This document shows positions 50,578-62,694 of a DNA stretch of 64,000 nt, piece by piece (position 1 is the first letter of the stretch; every line of letters starts with the position of its first letter). The translations under genes were made by a program, and so were the position numbers. The DNA lies in NCBI GenBank assembly GCA_030490835.1, contig CM059977.1, positions 8,212,765 to 8,276,764 of the forward strand, given 5' to 3'. The DNA is from Annona cherimola. Taxonomy: Eukaryota; Streptophyta; Magnoliopsida; Magnoliales; Annonaceae. The notes under the pieces are model-generated. The model had not been told where the DNA came from. It did no database searches and was given only the letters and a program-made list of their open reading frames with translations.

Positions 50578-51807
50578 CAATGTTATCATAACCGGACCGG
50601 ACCGGCCGGTCCGACCGGGAACCGGTCCTGGTACCGGTTCGATTATATACGGTTCGGTTTGATAGGTAAAAACCGTGCGAACCGTCGAACCGGATTCGCC
50701 CGGTTCGCACGGTTTTCTCTTAAATAATATAAATATTTTTATAAAAAAAAAAAATCGAAAACGGAAAACCCTAACCCGCACGCCGCACCCCTATCCGTCT
50801 TCCCCGATCCGACGCCCGACGTCTGGTTTCCCGTTCCTCGCCGTCGCCGCCTCACCTCACAGCGGCAGCACGCTCTCAGCCGTCTCCCGCTCGTCCTTTA
50901 GTGGCCGCCTCACCTCACAGCGGCTTCCGTCTCCTCCTTCACGGCCGGTGTCTCCCGTTGTCCTTCTCCGCTCCTCGTCTCGCCGGCTGTCCCTCCTCCT
51001 CCTCCTCCTCCTCGGCTCCTCCGTTCCACGTCGCGCCCACCATCCCTCCTCTCTCGTCGCGCCCGTTGCGCTGTCCAGCCTCCTCCTCGGTGCGCCTGTC
51101 TCCTCTCTCGCCGTCGCCGCCTCACCTCACAGCGGCAGCACGCGCTCAGCAGTCGGCGACGACACCTCGTCGCGGCCGCCTATCTCGGCATCTCCTCCTC
51201 TCGTCGCGTGCGTCGTGCCGTCCCTGCGGCTTCCATCTCCTCCTTCGTGGCCGTCGTCTCCCACTCGTCCTCCTCCTCAGTGCGCCTGCCTCGCCGCCTG
51301 CCTCCTCTCTCGTCGTCGCCGGCTCACCGAGCAGCAGCAATTTTGTGCGTAATTAATAATTATAATATCAAAATTTTTTGGTGGATTTTGTGCATGTGTC
51401 TCTTATAAATTATAATATCAAATTATCAATGATTCAATTTTATTACCAGTTAATGTAATTTTTATTATTACAAAATATACTGAAATTCATTGCATGATTA
51501 ATCATTTAATTGTTGATTGTTTATATGCTAATATTGTGAACATTATTTTAATTGTCTATTTGAGAAAAAAATTTTAAATGCATGTTAAATGAATTTTTCC
51601 TGCATGTTTTGTTCTTATATTGTGGTCATTAAAATCTAACATATATATTTAGAATTTATAAAAATATAATTTTATCAATATATTTATTTAAAATTTTAAT
51701 ATTTATGACATCAAAAATATGTCATGCTGACGTCATCGGTTCGAACCGGTTCGAACCAGACCAGTTCCTTTACCGGTTCAATCACCGGTTCGGTTCTGAC
51801 AACATTG
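50578..51807. mobile_element. Non-autonomous hAT-type transposon with GC-rich interior
   Basis: An exact 8-base duplication gtcggatg lies at 50570-50577 and 51808-51815. The inner termini are inverted repeats: caatgttatcataaccggac versus the complement of the right end, caatgttgtcagaaccgaac. 8-base duplications with caatgtt-type ends are characteristic of hAT elements. Sub-terminal ccggtt/aaccgg words are dense at both ends. The interior 50.78-51.35 kb is C/T-rich, with gccgcctcacctcacagcgg occurring three times (50847, 50905 and 51116 approx.). It has an open frame of 225 codons without ATG context or domain, which is Ser/Pro/Leu-rich low complexity. No transposase is present. Total 1230 bases, beginning 258 bases upstream of the RanBP1 start codon. 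Confidence 0.88.
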
Positions 51808-51815
51808 GTCGGATG

Positions 51816-51995
51816 GTGATAAAAGGAAATTTTCTTATTTTAAAATATATTTTTATCTCAAAAAAGAGACTACTTTCCTTAGATTTTTATATAATTTTTT
51901 GACTTTTAATATATTTTTTCAAATTTCAATAAACAACAGTACATTTTATCCAATCTTCTCACCCAGCCTCGTATTAGGACAAGACTTCTTATCGA
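51816..51995. other. AT-rich spacer
   Basis: Short AT-rich interval between the hAT element and the next MITE; nothing recognised. Confidence 0.4.
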
Positions 51996-51999
51996 GGGT

Positions 52000-52262
52000 T
52001 TACTTGAGATGTGTAAAAGTTTTTAAATGGGTAGCAAATGATATAATATTATAAAAATAATGATGAAAAATAAAAAGAATAACGTTAAAATAGGTAAGTT
52101 AGTCGTATGGACAGTTGTATAAAAATAATTTAAAAGTATAATAGTTGTATGAAAATATGTGAAAAAATAATTAAAAATAAAATAATTGTAGAAATTAAAA
52201 AGTTTTATATTGAAAAGTTTAAGTTGAAAAAGTTTTTTATTTGTTGAACATCCTCTTAACCT
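52000..52262 (+). mobile_element. MITE, dispersed family copy
   Basis: Starts about ttgagatgtgtaaaagt and ends atttgttgaacatcctctta. Carries aaatgatataatattataaa, gttagtcgtatggacagttg, gtataaaaataatttaaaag and attgaaaagtttaagttgaa in family order. Confidence 0.72.
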
Positions 52263-53225
52263 TTTCATCCTCAACCTAGCTGGTCCAACTTGTTTAGAAA
52301 CATATTAATACTAAATTATAAATTTTTTAGCTAAATAAATATCTTAAATAAATGGTTAATGAGCTGATAGTGAACTTGTCAATTTAATTAACTACCTATT
52401 TAACTCAACAAACTCTGTAAATCCAAAAATATTATAAGTTAGATTTTTCAGTGTTATCCTTATCTTTATTTTTTATTAAAAAAATCTAGTGATACATAAA
52501 CTACCATTGCTTAAGATAGAATACCTTATTTTTTAATGTTTAAGATATTTTTAAAAATTTAACTAATAACATTATATTGAAAAGTTTCATCTTGCCAACA
52601 AATCTGAAAATTTTAAAATATCATTTGTACTCTTAAGTCCACTCGCTTATGACACCTAAAAAAAACATGTTAACAATATGTAGTTCAGGAAGATAAATGA
52701 ATTACGGTAGAAGTTTTAAATAAATTAATAAATTGAAAGTAAGATAAGGTCCTGTAAATGAGTCAACTTAGATGGTACAAGGATCGAATGAGAATGCTAG
52801 ATATAAAAAGTGTGATTGTGAAGTACAGAAAAAATCGTTTGTATGTTAGGATTGCACGACTTTAATGCTGTATTAAAATTTAAAAAAATACTAAAATGAA
52901 AAAATATGTTCTTATTTTGAAATTTTGGGCAGGTTTGAGATTTCATCACTCCCATCTTCATCGGATTTTCATCCAGCTGCGCACCAGCACTCAGCAACCC
53001 CTGAGACGGCAATGTGCGAAATGAACACCTTCGAACTCGCCCGCGGCGCGTGTTTGATAATCACTTTCTCTTACACGGTACGAAACCCGCAACGACAGGG
53101 GGGAATGATGGTGCGTTAGATTCACGCTGCACCCGACTTTTGCGGCCCCATCGACAGCCTTTTCATTCAATATTTTCTTTTCCACGTAATCGTCATAATT
53201 TTATTTTTTTTAGTTTTTAATTTTT
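52263..53225. other. AT-rich intergenic DNA, no gene
   Basis: The GC-balanced patch at 52.93-53.18 kb has overlapping short frames on both strands, but no domain and no partner exon. Confidence 0.4.
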
Positions 53226-53229
53226 AGCA

Positions 53230-53516
53230 TATAGTGTGTTTGGCAATGTTCATAAAATATCAAATTAAAATTTTTTAATTTAAAATTTTTCACTCTCCAT
53301 AACTATTATATATTTTAATTATTTTTTTCACATTTTTCTATACAATTATTCTACTTTTCAATCATTTCTACGCAACTATCTACACAACTAACCTATATAT
53401 TTTAATTTTATCTTCTTTATTCTTCATCATTACACTTATCATATCACATTATTTGATAACTTTTACCCTCCATAACTTTTTATTAAAAATTTTATCAATT
53501 CTCAAACACACCCATA
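53230..53516 (-). mobile_element. MITE, dispersed family copy (reverse orientation)
   Basis: Left end tagtgtgtttggcaatgtt and right end caattctcaaacacaccca are inverted repeats. The interior is the complement of the family blocks: cactctccataactattata, ttttcaatcatttctacgc, aactaacctatatattttaa and cacttatcatatcacatta. A near-complete copy with both termini visible. Confidence 0.82.
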
Positions 53517-54005
53517 ATATTTAACTATTATTGTAAAAAAAACCTTCTTACTTGAAGATGTAAACAGATTTGTATAATTCTAAACAAATGCGTAAACAAA
53601 GGGGCAAGAACTAAGAAGTTAAAACCACCGTATTCTTATTCTATTCTATTATTTTATAAACATTTGAAACGAAGCGGTTGTGTTAGTACTTAGTAGTCGG
53701 TGGCTGTCAGGTTCGTTCACCCGGTCTGGTTTTTTAGAACATCATAGAAAAGTTTGATTTATTTTTCAGAAACTTGGATGTTACTCATGGAATCAGCTTC
53801 AAACCTGGCTATGCCTTTTAAATGCACCACGGCAGTCAGCACTCAGCAGCTGATGAATGCCTCAAACTCCATTTCTTGGACGCTCAAACATCACCGGCCT
53901 GTCACCACGTGGATAGTTAACGAAAGGGTGCGTAAGTTTCTCTCTCCTATGCCGACTCGTCCAGAAACGATAACAAGGTTAAGGATGTATCTAGAAAGTG
54001 ATCAT
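53517..54005. other. Intergenic, no gene seen
   Basis: A frame at 53754-54017 has ordinary composition but no recognisable family and no splice partners. Confidence 0.4.
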
Positions 54006-54009
54006 TTTT

Positions 54010-54278
54010 ATGGATGAAACATCTTTGCTAAAAAAAAAAATTTAATAAAAGAAAATGATGTGATATAATAAGGGTATTTATCAAAATTAACAAAAATAAA
54101 GTTAAAATGTATAAATTAGTTGTATCAATAGTTGCGTATAAATAATTAAAAAATAAATTAGTTGTACAGAAAGATATAAAAAAATAATTAAAAATAAAAT
54201 AGTTATATAGAATAAAAGTTTTGAATTGAAAATTTTTAATTTTAAAAGCTTTATCATTAAATAAATACCACCTTTAAA
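54010..54278 (+). mobile_element. MITE, dispersed family copy
   Basis: Carries gaaaatgatgtgatataata, aaataaagttaaaatgtata, aattagttgtatcaatagtt, aaaaaataattaaaaataaa and ttgaattgaaaatttttaat in family order. Ends near ataaataccaccttt. Confidence 0.7.
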
Positions 54279-55235
54279 AAAAATTATGGGCCACAAACTT
54301 GAGTTCGTGAGCATACGTACATATATATGTGTGTATATCGGGCACGCTTCTACGTAACCAGGTTACATATAAGTGATTTTGCATAACTTCCTCTATTTTT
54401 GAGATTTTAATATTTGATGAAAAATTCAATACATTTATTGTATTTAATATCATTTGTTTAGTTAAGAGACTAAGTTTCATCCGAATCCAATATGTGCATA
54501 TGCCACATTTGTTCAAAAATAAGTATATTCATGCATAAACACAATAAATAGAGTAGATTTTCCATCAACCATCAAACTTTTAAAAATAAAAAAAAATTAC
54601 ATAGAGGTAGTGTTTCATAAAGGGCTCTTGCTATGCATAGCCCATTATAATCTCACGTGGGTCATGGGCCATTAAGCGGTCTTTTCGTGTGGTAAGTATA
54701 GCAACAATTCCCCCAACATGGATTCACAAAGTGGTAGCATCTCTCCGTAGAGCTCGTGGGCCTATACAAACATGTGCACATGCCAACTTGCCAAGTTCAA
54801 TGGGACATCGAATTTCAGCGTAAAACACGGGAGAAAGCAATAAACCACCCCCCATCTCACATGGCTGAATTTATAGTCGGCAAAAAGCTTTTTTTTAAAA
54901 AAAAAAAGAAAAAAGAAAAACTTTTTCCTTTTTTTTTCATAATAGATATGTGGTTCTATCAAAATCGGTAAGCATGCCAATTTTATTTTTAAAAAAATCA
55001 AACTATAAGATCCAAATACTTATTAAAAAATTGACTTAATAGCCAGACACAAATGGCATTGTGAGCCAACAATACAGCGTTAAAAAGTCTCCACGTCATC
55101 AATAAATAAAACACAGAAATGTCTCTATAAAATTAATTTTCAATGCGTGTAGTTATTGCAATATGGTATGGAAGCTGGAGAGAATCCCTTTGACTTTTGA
55201 CCTACCTTTCTTCCTGTTTTTTGATGCGTATTTGG
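54279..55235. other. AT-rich intergenic DNA, no gene
   Basis: Simple A/T runs near 54.89-54.94 kb and nothing with coding character. Confidence 0.45.
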
Positions 55236-55239
55236 GACC

Positions 55240-55440
55240 CTGCTTCAATGCACCCGGGTGCATTGAGCTTCAATGCACTCGGGTGTACTTAACCTTTTTT
55301 TTCTTATTTTTTTTGAATTTTTTTTTACACGACTGTTAATCTAAGTGTATTTAACATGTGTATAAATTTTTATAAGTTTTTGATATTTTTAGATATTTTT
55401 TTTTAAATTTTTTAAAATCAGTGTCATTTTTGAAGCAAAC
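55240..55440 (+). repeat. Single arm related to the 55.8-kb foldback element
   Basis: ttcaatgcacccgggtgcat, caatgcactcgggtgtact, a T-rich run, cgactgttaatctaagtgta + tttaacatgtgtataaa and agatattttttttaaatt match, in order, the left arm of the element at 55785-56192. No opposing arm is found next to it. Confidence 0.75.
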
Positions 55441-55669
55441 CAAAGTTTAGCGAACACGCCTAAATTGGCCGACAGCGCAGTGCACCGGTGGTTGCGAACG
55501 CGCGCTCGAAAAGGGGTGTCTAGTGTATTTTTCTAATTGGTATTTATATACCGTAATAATGTATATTATAATCAGTCGTCTTTACTACCCTCACCCAATA
55601 GAGACAGTAGCTTCTTGAGGGAAATGCGTAAAACCCACACTATACTACTATAGCAAAAAAATTGCAAAT

Positions 55670-55748
55670 AAACTCTCTGTATCGTGCGGGATTCGAAGCC
55701 ATGTTGGCCCTTTAGAAGCCACTTGCACGTACCAATAAGGCACTGCCC
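55670..55748 (-). repeat. tRNA-like sequence (decayed tRNA or SINE head)
   Basis: On the minus strand, tgccttattggtacgtgcaa resembles an A box/D arm and ggcttcgaatcccgc a B box, with about 45 bases between them. A standard anticodon stem is not evident. It is interrupted by or adjacent to the foldback element. Confidence 0.45.
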
Positions 55749-55784
55749 TGGGGGCCGCGGGTATTTAATGAGGAGTTTTTGTCG

Positions 55785-56192
55785 GAACTCAATCGTATGC
55801 ACCCGGGTGCATTCAGCCTCAGTGCACCCGGGTGCACTGCACCTTTTTTTTTTATTTTTTTTTGAAAATTTTTTCATACAATGGTTAATCTAGGTTTATT
55901 TAACATATGTATCAATTTTTACTATTTTTGGAGACTTTTAGATATTTTTTTTAGATTTTTAAAAATCAGTGGCATTTTCGGTAATTTTAAATTACGGAAA
56001 ATGCCACTGATTTTTAAAAATCTAAAAAAAATATCTAAAAATCTCCAAAAATAGTAAAAATTAATACATATGTTAAATAAACTTATATTAACAGCTTCAT
56101 GAAAAAATTTTCAAAAAAAAATAAAAAAAAATAGGTGCAATGCACCCGGGTGCACTGAGGCTGAATGCACCCGGGTGCATACGATCGGGCTC
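55785..56192. mobile_element. Long foldback (inverted-repeat) element
   Basis: The left arm, from atcgtatgcacccgggtgca, is mirrored by the right arm ending tgcacccgggtgcatacgat. Both arms contain two cacccgggtg palindromes, an A/T-run, the ttaatctaggtttatttaac block (right: gttaaataaacttatattaa) and ctaaaaaaaatatctaaaaa, and meet at about 55.99 kb in ggtaattttaaattacg. The arms are about 195 bases with few mismatches, so single strands would form one long hairpin. No coding sequence. Confidence 0.92.
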
Positions 56193-56342
56193 CGTTTTTG
56201 TCACCATGTATATTGGGTGGGGCTGTGTCTCCATTGAGATTGATGGAATTTTGTCTTCAAGTTTATTAGATTGGGAATATATTATCTTCTTCTTGAAAAA
56301 TTTGTAAGAATATGTTCAAGTTTGAATGTAATAAAAATTTAA

Positions 56343-56730
56343 AGGTTGTTTGACAAGAAGCAAAACTCACCCCTTTTTGTAAAACTTTTCATGGGATGGT
56401 CTTTAACGCAAAAACTGGTCTATTCAATCAGTCATCCCGGCGACAACCCTTGACCATCCTGTACCGATGCAGAAGCCGGACGTTCCTTGGGTGCCTGAGA
56501 CGAACGTTATTCCTGGCACGCGCAAATGCTCAACCCGTCCACCTGCGGACTAGGCTGCTGTTTGCGGCGCAGCAGCATGCTTCGGCGACTTCAATGCCTT
56601 CTCAATTTTGACCGCCCGTACTCAACCGGATAATTAATGCACGCACCGGCGATGGAGGAAATTGATGGTTGATGTGTTTTAAGGCAGAAAACACGTCAAA
56701 AACTTTTAACCCATGCCAAACAGCCGCTTA
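56343..56730. mobile_element. TIR element, about 390 bp
   Basis: The left end ggttgtttgacaagaagca, with aaaacttttcatggg, pairs with the right end complement ggctgtttggcatgggttaa, with aagtttttgacgtgtttt. The interior has balanced GC and one 71-codon frame with no family. Likely a non-autonomous DNA transposon. Confidence 0.55.
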
Positions 56731-56939
56731 GATGGGTATAAATATACGCAAATAAAAAAAATACAAAAAATCAGGTGCTTGATAGTTATGAAATAATTGA
56801 CCAAATTTTTGAAGAAAATAAAATAAAAGTCAAATCCATCAAGCACAAAAATAAACGACAATCGTATAATATGAGCACTTCAAGGAAAAATAAAATTGCT
56901 TAATGTTTAAGATGGTTGTATGCAAAGTAAAGAAAGTTA

Positions 56940-57312
56940 TAAAATTGCCAACTAAGTAATAGCCTAGTTGATAGCTCTGGTAACTTCCACTAGGGAGATC
57001 CAAGATTTAAATCTCCCCATGGATGGGAGTCACAATTGTTTTTGGAAGAGCTCCATCTTCGTGAATATTTATGTAGAAGTTTATTGTCTACTCTTATTAA
57101 TAGATGAGAGTTTGTAGTCTCTCTTACAAATGAGCTTAAATATAAGAACATATGTCATATTGTATAATACTAATAAAAAAAGTCATAAAATTCCTGTGAA
57201 AATTTTGAGTCCTCTTCGTTATCCTGAAAACACTGATCTATGCTACACTGCTTGGTTAGTCGTGATGTTAGCATGCCACGTCTTGAATAGGGTTTCGATT
57301 CTCTTGTTCTCA
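56940..57312 (+). repeat. Two tRNA-like segments (possible SINE remnants)
   Basis: At 56950 tagcctagttgatagctctg is followed by a B-box-like agatttaaatctcccc. At 57243 actgcttggttagtcgtgat is followed by agggtttcgattctctt. Both show A-box/B-box spacing but poor cloverleaf pairing. Confidence 0.35.
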
Positions 57313-58055
57313 TGTTAACCCTTGTGGATGTTTGGCTCCCCACATGATATGCATTGAGTTATAAGATTTCATAAAAAAAAAATTTATCAAAAGATTTCAT
57401 AAACTTGATATGTAATATCAAATAAAAAAATGTACCATTATAAGTAAAGTTTCCAATTATGACAATAGAAAAAAAAAACACCTATGTATGAAAGGCCACT
57501 AAATGCAATGGATTTAGTTACTTCACTCAAGTCCCAGTCTTCCTTCCATGGATCAGAAGTCCAGCCCAAACAAGTGGGACGCCCCAACTCATGCTTTTCT
57601 ATGGTTGGGTGGACGTGAACATGTTGCCACGTCAGCTCGCCAAAAAAAAAAAAAAGAGGATGGAATGATGGAAGCATTGAATTTTGAAGGGTTCGTATTT
57701 GGATCACGTAGGAATTCCCACTAATACAACCGAAATTCGAACCGCACGAAAATACTCGACTTTTTTTAATGGTTAAAGTCTCAAAAATCTTTAAAAAAAT
57801 TTCCTCCAGAGCCTTAACCGATAGAAAATTTTCAACGGACCAGATCAACAGATCAATCTGCACCCTGGACCCACCATGCGATCCGCATGTCACTACACGC
57901 CAAAAGATCCGACGCCGACAAGCACTTCAATGCTGAGTTTACAGCATTAAAATAAGCTGAATAACGGAGGATGGATACAGGTGTTCTTCACCATGTGCAT
58001 GCTGGTAAATTATCTATGGAGCAGAAGTTCTCTGTACTAAAATTTTGGTTGCCTT
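57313..58055. other. Intergenic, no gene seen
   Basis: A minus-strand frame at 57438-57893 (151 codons) has no recognisable motif and lies in AT-rich DNA; I do not support it as a gene. Confidence 0.4.
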
Positions 58056-58059
58056 CTCA

Positions 58060-58322
58060 AAGTAATAAAATTTTTAAATAAAAATTTTTTGGATAGAAAT
58101 TTTTTTAATTAAGAGAAAATAATGTACGTGATAGGATTATGATGAAGAGTAAGTAAAATAAAATTACATTAGATATGTTAGTTGTTTGAGTAGTTATATA
58201 AAAATAATTAAAAAATATATGAATTATATAGGAAGATATGAATAAAAAATAAGATAATTGTGGCAAGCAAAAAACTTTTATTTAAAAAATTTCCATAGTA
58301 TCCAAACATGCACTCATATAAA
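58060..58322 (+). mobile_element. MITE, dispersed family copy
   Basis: Carries gagaaaataatgtacgtgat, gtaaaataaaattacattag, gttagttgtttgagtagtta, ataaaaataattaaaaaata and ccatagtatccaaacatgca in family order. Confidence 0.68.
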
Positions 58323-59367
58323 AAAAATGTATAAAGCTCCTGTTCATAAAACAGCCATGTGGTATTTACGTGGACTAGTCATGTATGATCATAAAATTGA
58401 TTTCTAAGTAATTTTTTTTGAAACAGTTAATCTAAATGTATATTAAACAGAGGGATACTGTGGATACTCCTACGTTTAAATTTTTAAAAATATAGATAAT
58501 CATCTAAGAATACGAAAAATCTTGATTTAAAAATTATATAATCTAGATTAACGGTAACAAAAATTTTTGAAAAGCAACGGTTTAAAAAGTTAAAAAAGCA
58601 CAAAAATTGGTTTGATAATCATGTATAAATACTCTCATTTTCAACCAGACGGACATGATCAAACTCGACACTTTTCTAACTTATTCTCCGCTGCCAAATA
58701 TTTGTCCAAATATCTATCTCGACCAATAAAAATTTTAAAAAGTAACTATTTTGTTTTTATAACTAACTATAAAATAAATATTTAATAAAAATTAATTTAA
58801 AATATGTAAACTAAATCAATTTACATAGCATTTTATATATGTAATTTTAGGCCTAATTAATTGGAAAATTGTCAATAATTTTTTTTGTGTGGTCTATGAC
58901 TCAATGTATGTTAGTAGTCCCAGTGAAACTTGATAAGTTTGAAGCTATTATATCAGCAGAAAGATAAAATGGAATGAGGTGGGAAGCAGGTAATCCATCT
59001 GATATTCAGCACGCAGTGATTCTAGACATCCGGCTGTAGGTTCACCACCAGCCTAAACTCTCAAGGCGCGCCGATTATAAGGAATCCGCCGCCCAAAACC
59101 AGCGGTCAAAACTGTGAGGCTCGTATCTCTCTAAGGCGCCGCGCTGTCGAAGACTTTTATCCCCCTCCATTCATTTTACCAAATTGCCCTTCCGTATTCA
59201 CCCACCTGCCCACCCACCCACCCACCCGAATATGAAATTCTCCGTGGGCATGGCCCCGCCTGAAACCAAGCTTTCCCCACATTTTCAAGAAATACATAAA
59301 CACCCAAATCAAGAAACGATCGGCCACTTCGTCATCGAATTCGACCCATCTGCAGCGGCGGGCATCC
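58323..59367. other. Intergenic and 5' region of the ammonium transporter
   Basis: AT-rich to about 58.95 kb, then balanced. A (CCAC)n tract at 59202-59226 lies in the probable 5' UTR. The frames overlapping the start codon on both strands are shadows. Confidence 0.45.
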
Positions 59368-61095
59368 ATGGCGGCGACTCCAGCGTACCAAGAAATGCTG
59401 CCGGCGGCCCCGGCATGGCTCAACAAGGGCGACAACGCGTGGCAGCTTACGGCGGCCACTCTGGTGGCGCTTCAGAGCATGCCCGGCCTGGTGATCCTCT
59501 ACGGCAGCATCGTGAAAAAGAAATGGGCCGTGAACTCGGCTTTCATGGCGCTCTACGCCTTCGCCGCTTCTCTCATCCTTTGGGTGCTCCTATGCTTCCG
59601 CATGGCCTTCGGCGACAAGCTACTCCCCTTCTGGGGGAAGGGCGCCCCGGCCCTCGGCCAGAAGTACCTCATCAAGCAGGCCAAGATCCCCCAGAGCCTA
59701 CACCACTTCAATAACGGCACCATCGAGACGCAGATGACCGAGCCCTTCTATCCCATGGCCTCCCTCGTCTACTTCGAGTTCACCTTTGCCGCCATCACCA
59801 TCATACTCTTGGCCGGGGGAGTGCTTGGGAGGATGAACATCAAGGCGTGGATGGCCTTCGTCCCTCTCTGGCTCATCTTCTCCTACACCGTTGGCGCTTT
59901 CAGCCTCTGGGGCGGCGGCTTTCTCTACCACTGGGGCGTCATTGATTACTCCGGCGGATATGTCATCCATGTCTCTTCAGGGATTGCAGGGTTTGTCGCC
60001 GCTTATTGGGTAATTAAGACTAACATCTCTCTCGATTAATTACTGCAATATGCGGAAGTAAATTTTGAAGATCTGTACAGGTTGGGCCGAGGTTGAAGAA
60101 CGACCGAGAGCGATTTCCGCCCAACAACGTCTTGCTCATGCTTGCCGGAGCTGGGCTGCTGTGGATGGGATGGTCGGGTTTCAACGGCGGAGCGCCGTAC
60201 GCGGCAAACCTCACGGCGTCGGTGGCAGTGCTGAACACCAACGTGTGCGCTGCGACGAGCCTCCTGGTGTGGACTTGTTTGGACGTGGCCTTCTTCGGCC
60301 GGCCCTCAGTGATCGGAGCCGTGCAAGGAATGATCACTGGGCTTGTCTGCATCACTCCCGGAGCAGGTACTGCCTCCATTCAAAATTAAAATGAGCTAAT
60401 TACTCAAACTAACCATTTCAAATTATAATTGGGTGTTTAATTAATTAACTTGCTGTTGCTCTAATGAATTGCAGGGCTTGTGCAAACCTGGGCCGCAGTG
60501 GTCATGGGTGTTCTCTCGGGGAGCATTCCGTGGTTCTCGATGATGATTCTTCACAAGAAATCGGTGTTACTGCAGCAGGTTGGAAAGAATATTGATTGAC
60601 TCAATTAATTACTCCTTCCTTTTATTTAACTATGTAGAATGAATTGATACAAACTGATATTATATGAAACAGGTGGACGACACCCTTGCTGTATTCCACA
60701 CCCATGCAGTAGCAGGGCTGCTGGGGGGCATGGTAACAGGGCTTCTGGCAGAGCCGACGCTGTGTAGCCTCACCCTGCCCGTGAAAAACTCGAGAGGTGC
60801 ATTCTACGGGGGCGACGGAGGAATGCAGCTGGTGAAGCAGTTGGTGGGCGCCCTGTTCGTCATTGGCTGGAACATCATCTCCACCACCGTCATCCTCCTC
60901 GTCATAAGACTCTTCATGCCGCTGCGGATGCCGGAAGAAGATCTGGCGATTGGGGACGACGCGGTGCACGGGGAGGAGGCGTATGCCCTTTGGGGCGACG
61001 GCGAGAAATACGATCCTACCCGACATGGTTACTCCGACGAAAACGTCCCTGCTCGGGTCGCCAATGGGGCAAGAGGTGTCACCATCCAACTGTAG
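59368..61095 (+). CDS. AMT2: Ammonium transporter, AMT2/MEP subfamily
   Basis: Four exons: 59368-60009, 60081-60366, 60475-60578 and 60673-61095, GT-AG, giving 484 residues with about 11 membrane helices, the first at about 26-50 ([20 protein letters not shown]). The transporter signature [17 protein letters not shown] (193-209) carries the first pore histidine (His201). [12 protein letters not shown] carries the second (His355, in H353-T-H355). The ammonium-binding gate residues of the family are in this fold. Having introns, the wording [20 protein letters not shown] and the C-terminal tail place it in the AMT2 (MEP-like) branch rather than the intronless AMT1 branch. AMT2 proteins sit in the plasma membrane and move ammonium/ammonia, often in shoots, roots and mycorrhizal cells. 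The AMT1-type Thr phosphorylation motif in the C-tail is absent. Confidence 0.95.
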
Positions 61096-61375
61096 AAAGA
61101 CGGAGAACATCGTTCACCCCAGCTCCTACACATGCCGTGCTGCCGTTGATGATTTGTACAGTCATGTGTACCTGTACTTCGAGGAGTACTAATGTACATT
61201 TGCCAGGCTTAATTGCTTTTTGGATATGCAAGAGTTTTGTTCTGGGATTGTCAATATATCTGTCTAGATTTTTTTTTGATCCGTCTTGGATGCTAGCGGC
61301 CTGGTGGGGCTCGCCAAGAAATTTATATATGGCGGGATTTTGAAAATGCTGGCCACGTGATGAGTTGGTTTCATT
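61096..61375. other. 3' flank of the ammonium transporter
   Basis: Probable 3' UTR. No gene. Confidence 0.5.
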
Positions 61376-61673
61376 TATGGTGTGTTTGGTTGGAGGTAAA
61401 ATTTTTGATGAAAAATTTTTGGAGTAGAAGTTGTCAAATCAATAGAAAGTGATGTGATATAATAGGAGTAATGATGGGAAGTAAAGAGAATAAAGTTAAA
61501 TAGATAGGTTAGTTGTATGGGTAGTTGTGTAGAAATGATTGAAAAGTAGGATAGTTTGTATAGAAAAATGTGAAAAAATAATTAAAAATTAGAATAATTA
61601 TGGAGAGTGAAAAGTTTTAGATTGAAAAGTTTTAGTTGACATTTTTTTTTCCTAAACAAACACACCTTTAGTA
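61376..61673 (+). mobile_element. MITE, dispersed family copy with both termini
   Basis: Left end ggtgtgtttggttggaggta and right end cctaaacaaacacaccttta are inverted repeats. The interior contains tgatgtgatataataggagt, gataggttagttgtatgggt, agttgtgtagaaatgattga, aaaatgtgaaaaaataatta and gagagtgaaaagttttagat. Good reference copy for the family. Confidence 0.85.
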
Positions 61674-62690
61674 ATTTTCTTTTTTAAAAATTGACGGCGC
61701 ATGGTATTTGATGGTAGGGTTTGGTACGGCTGCTCAGTCCCACCATGGGTTCACTTGAAAACCCAATACCCGAATGAATTTCCATGAGGAAATAACGATA
61801 ATAAAGCCATGGTAATTGTCTTTATTTGTAATGAAGTAAAACCACTCTGGCTACCAGGAAATTAGAAATTTTCAATTTTTTAATATTTTTTGAATTTAAA
61901 AAATCATAACATATGAACATGAAATTGTGACGGCGAATTGATCTCGCTTACACTTACATATTAATAAAAGATTTTTAAAATTTAAAAAATAGATAAAGCT
62001 TCCTTTTAAAATTAAAAAAATAGATAAAGCTTCCACAAGCATTAAACTACAACTATAGCTGGGAGAGATTTTCTCCCATACAATCACATATATATAGAGG
62101 GAGATTTTCTCATACACGATCACATAAAACAACTCCTATTTTTAAAATTCCGTAAAATCTAAGCAATTTGTTATATTTAAAATTACTTGTTTAGCTTAAA
62201 TATAAAAATCAACTTGATTGAGAACTTTTATAATATATGATGTTAAAAAATATAACTACGAAAATTTCATATATTTACATTTGACTAGGATTATATATAA
62301 ATATAATTAATATATTTTTATATCATATGAATATTAATGGAGGAAAATATATATATGAATCCAATCAAACTAAAATAATTCATTTTTATCATGTGATAAA
62401 AATATTCTAATCAGAATATTAAGCCAATATGTTTAAAATATATAATTATATTTAAATTATGATCAATTGGGTTGTCACCCTTGCTGTTTACATTTTGATA
62501 TCATATTAAAGTTGCCAATCAAGTCAATTTTAATATTGTAAATATATGTATATAGAATAATATTATAAGTAACTTAAATTTTAAAAATATGTTTAAATAT
62601 AAAAAGCAAGGTTAAATAACAACTCTATTGTATACATGACTACTTGATAGTAATTGATCACAATCTCATATGTATGATAGATTTTATTCG
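61674..62690. other. Very AT-rich intergenic DNA
   Basis: Short direct repeat aaaaaatagataaagcttcc at about 61985 and 62017. Otherwise low-complexity A/T. Confidence 0.45.
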
Positions 62691-62694
62691 AAAT

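Noticed and set aside
50675..51352. 225-codon Ser/Pro/Leu-rich frame as a novel protein
   Set aside because: It lies inside the hAT element, is low complexity, contains internal DNA repeats, and has no domain or credible start context.
57438..57893. 151-codon minus-strand frame as a gene
   Set aside because: No motif, no splice partners, and Phe/Lys-rich composition matching AT-rich background.
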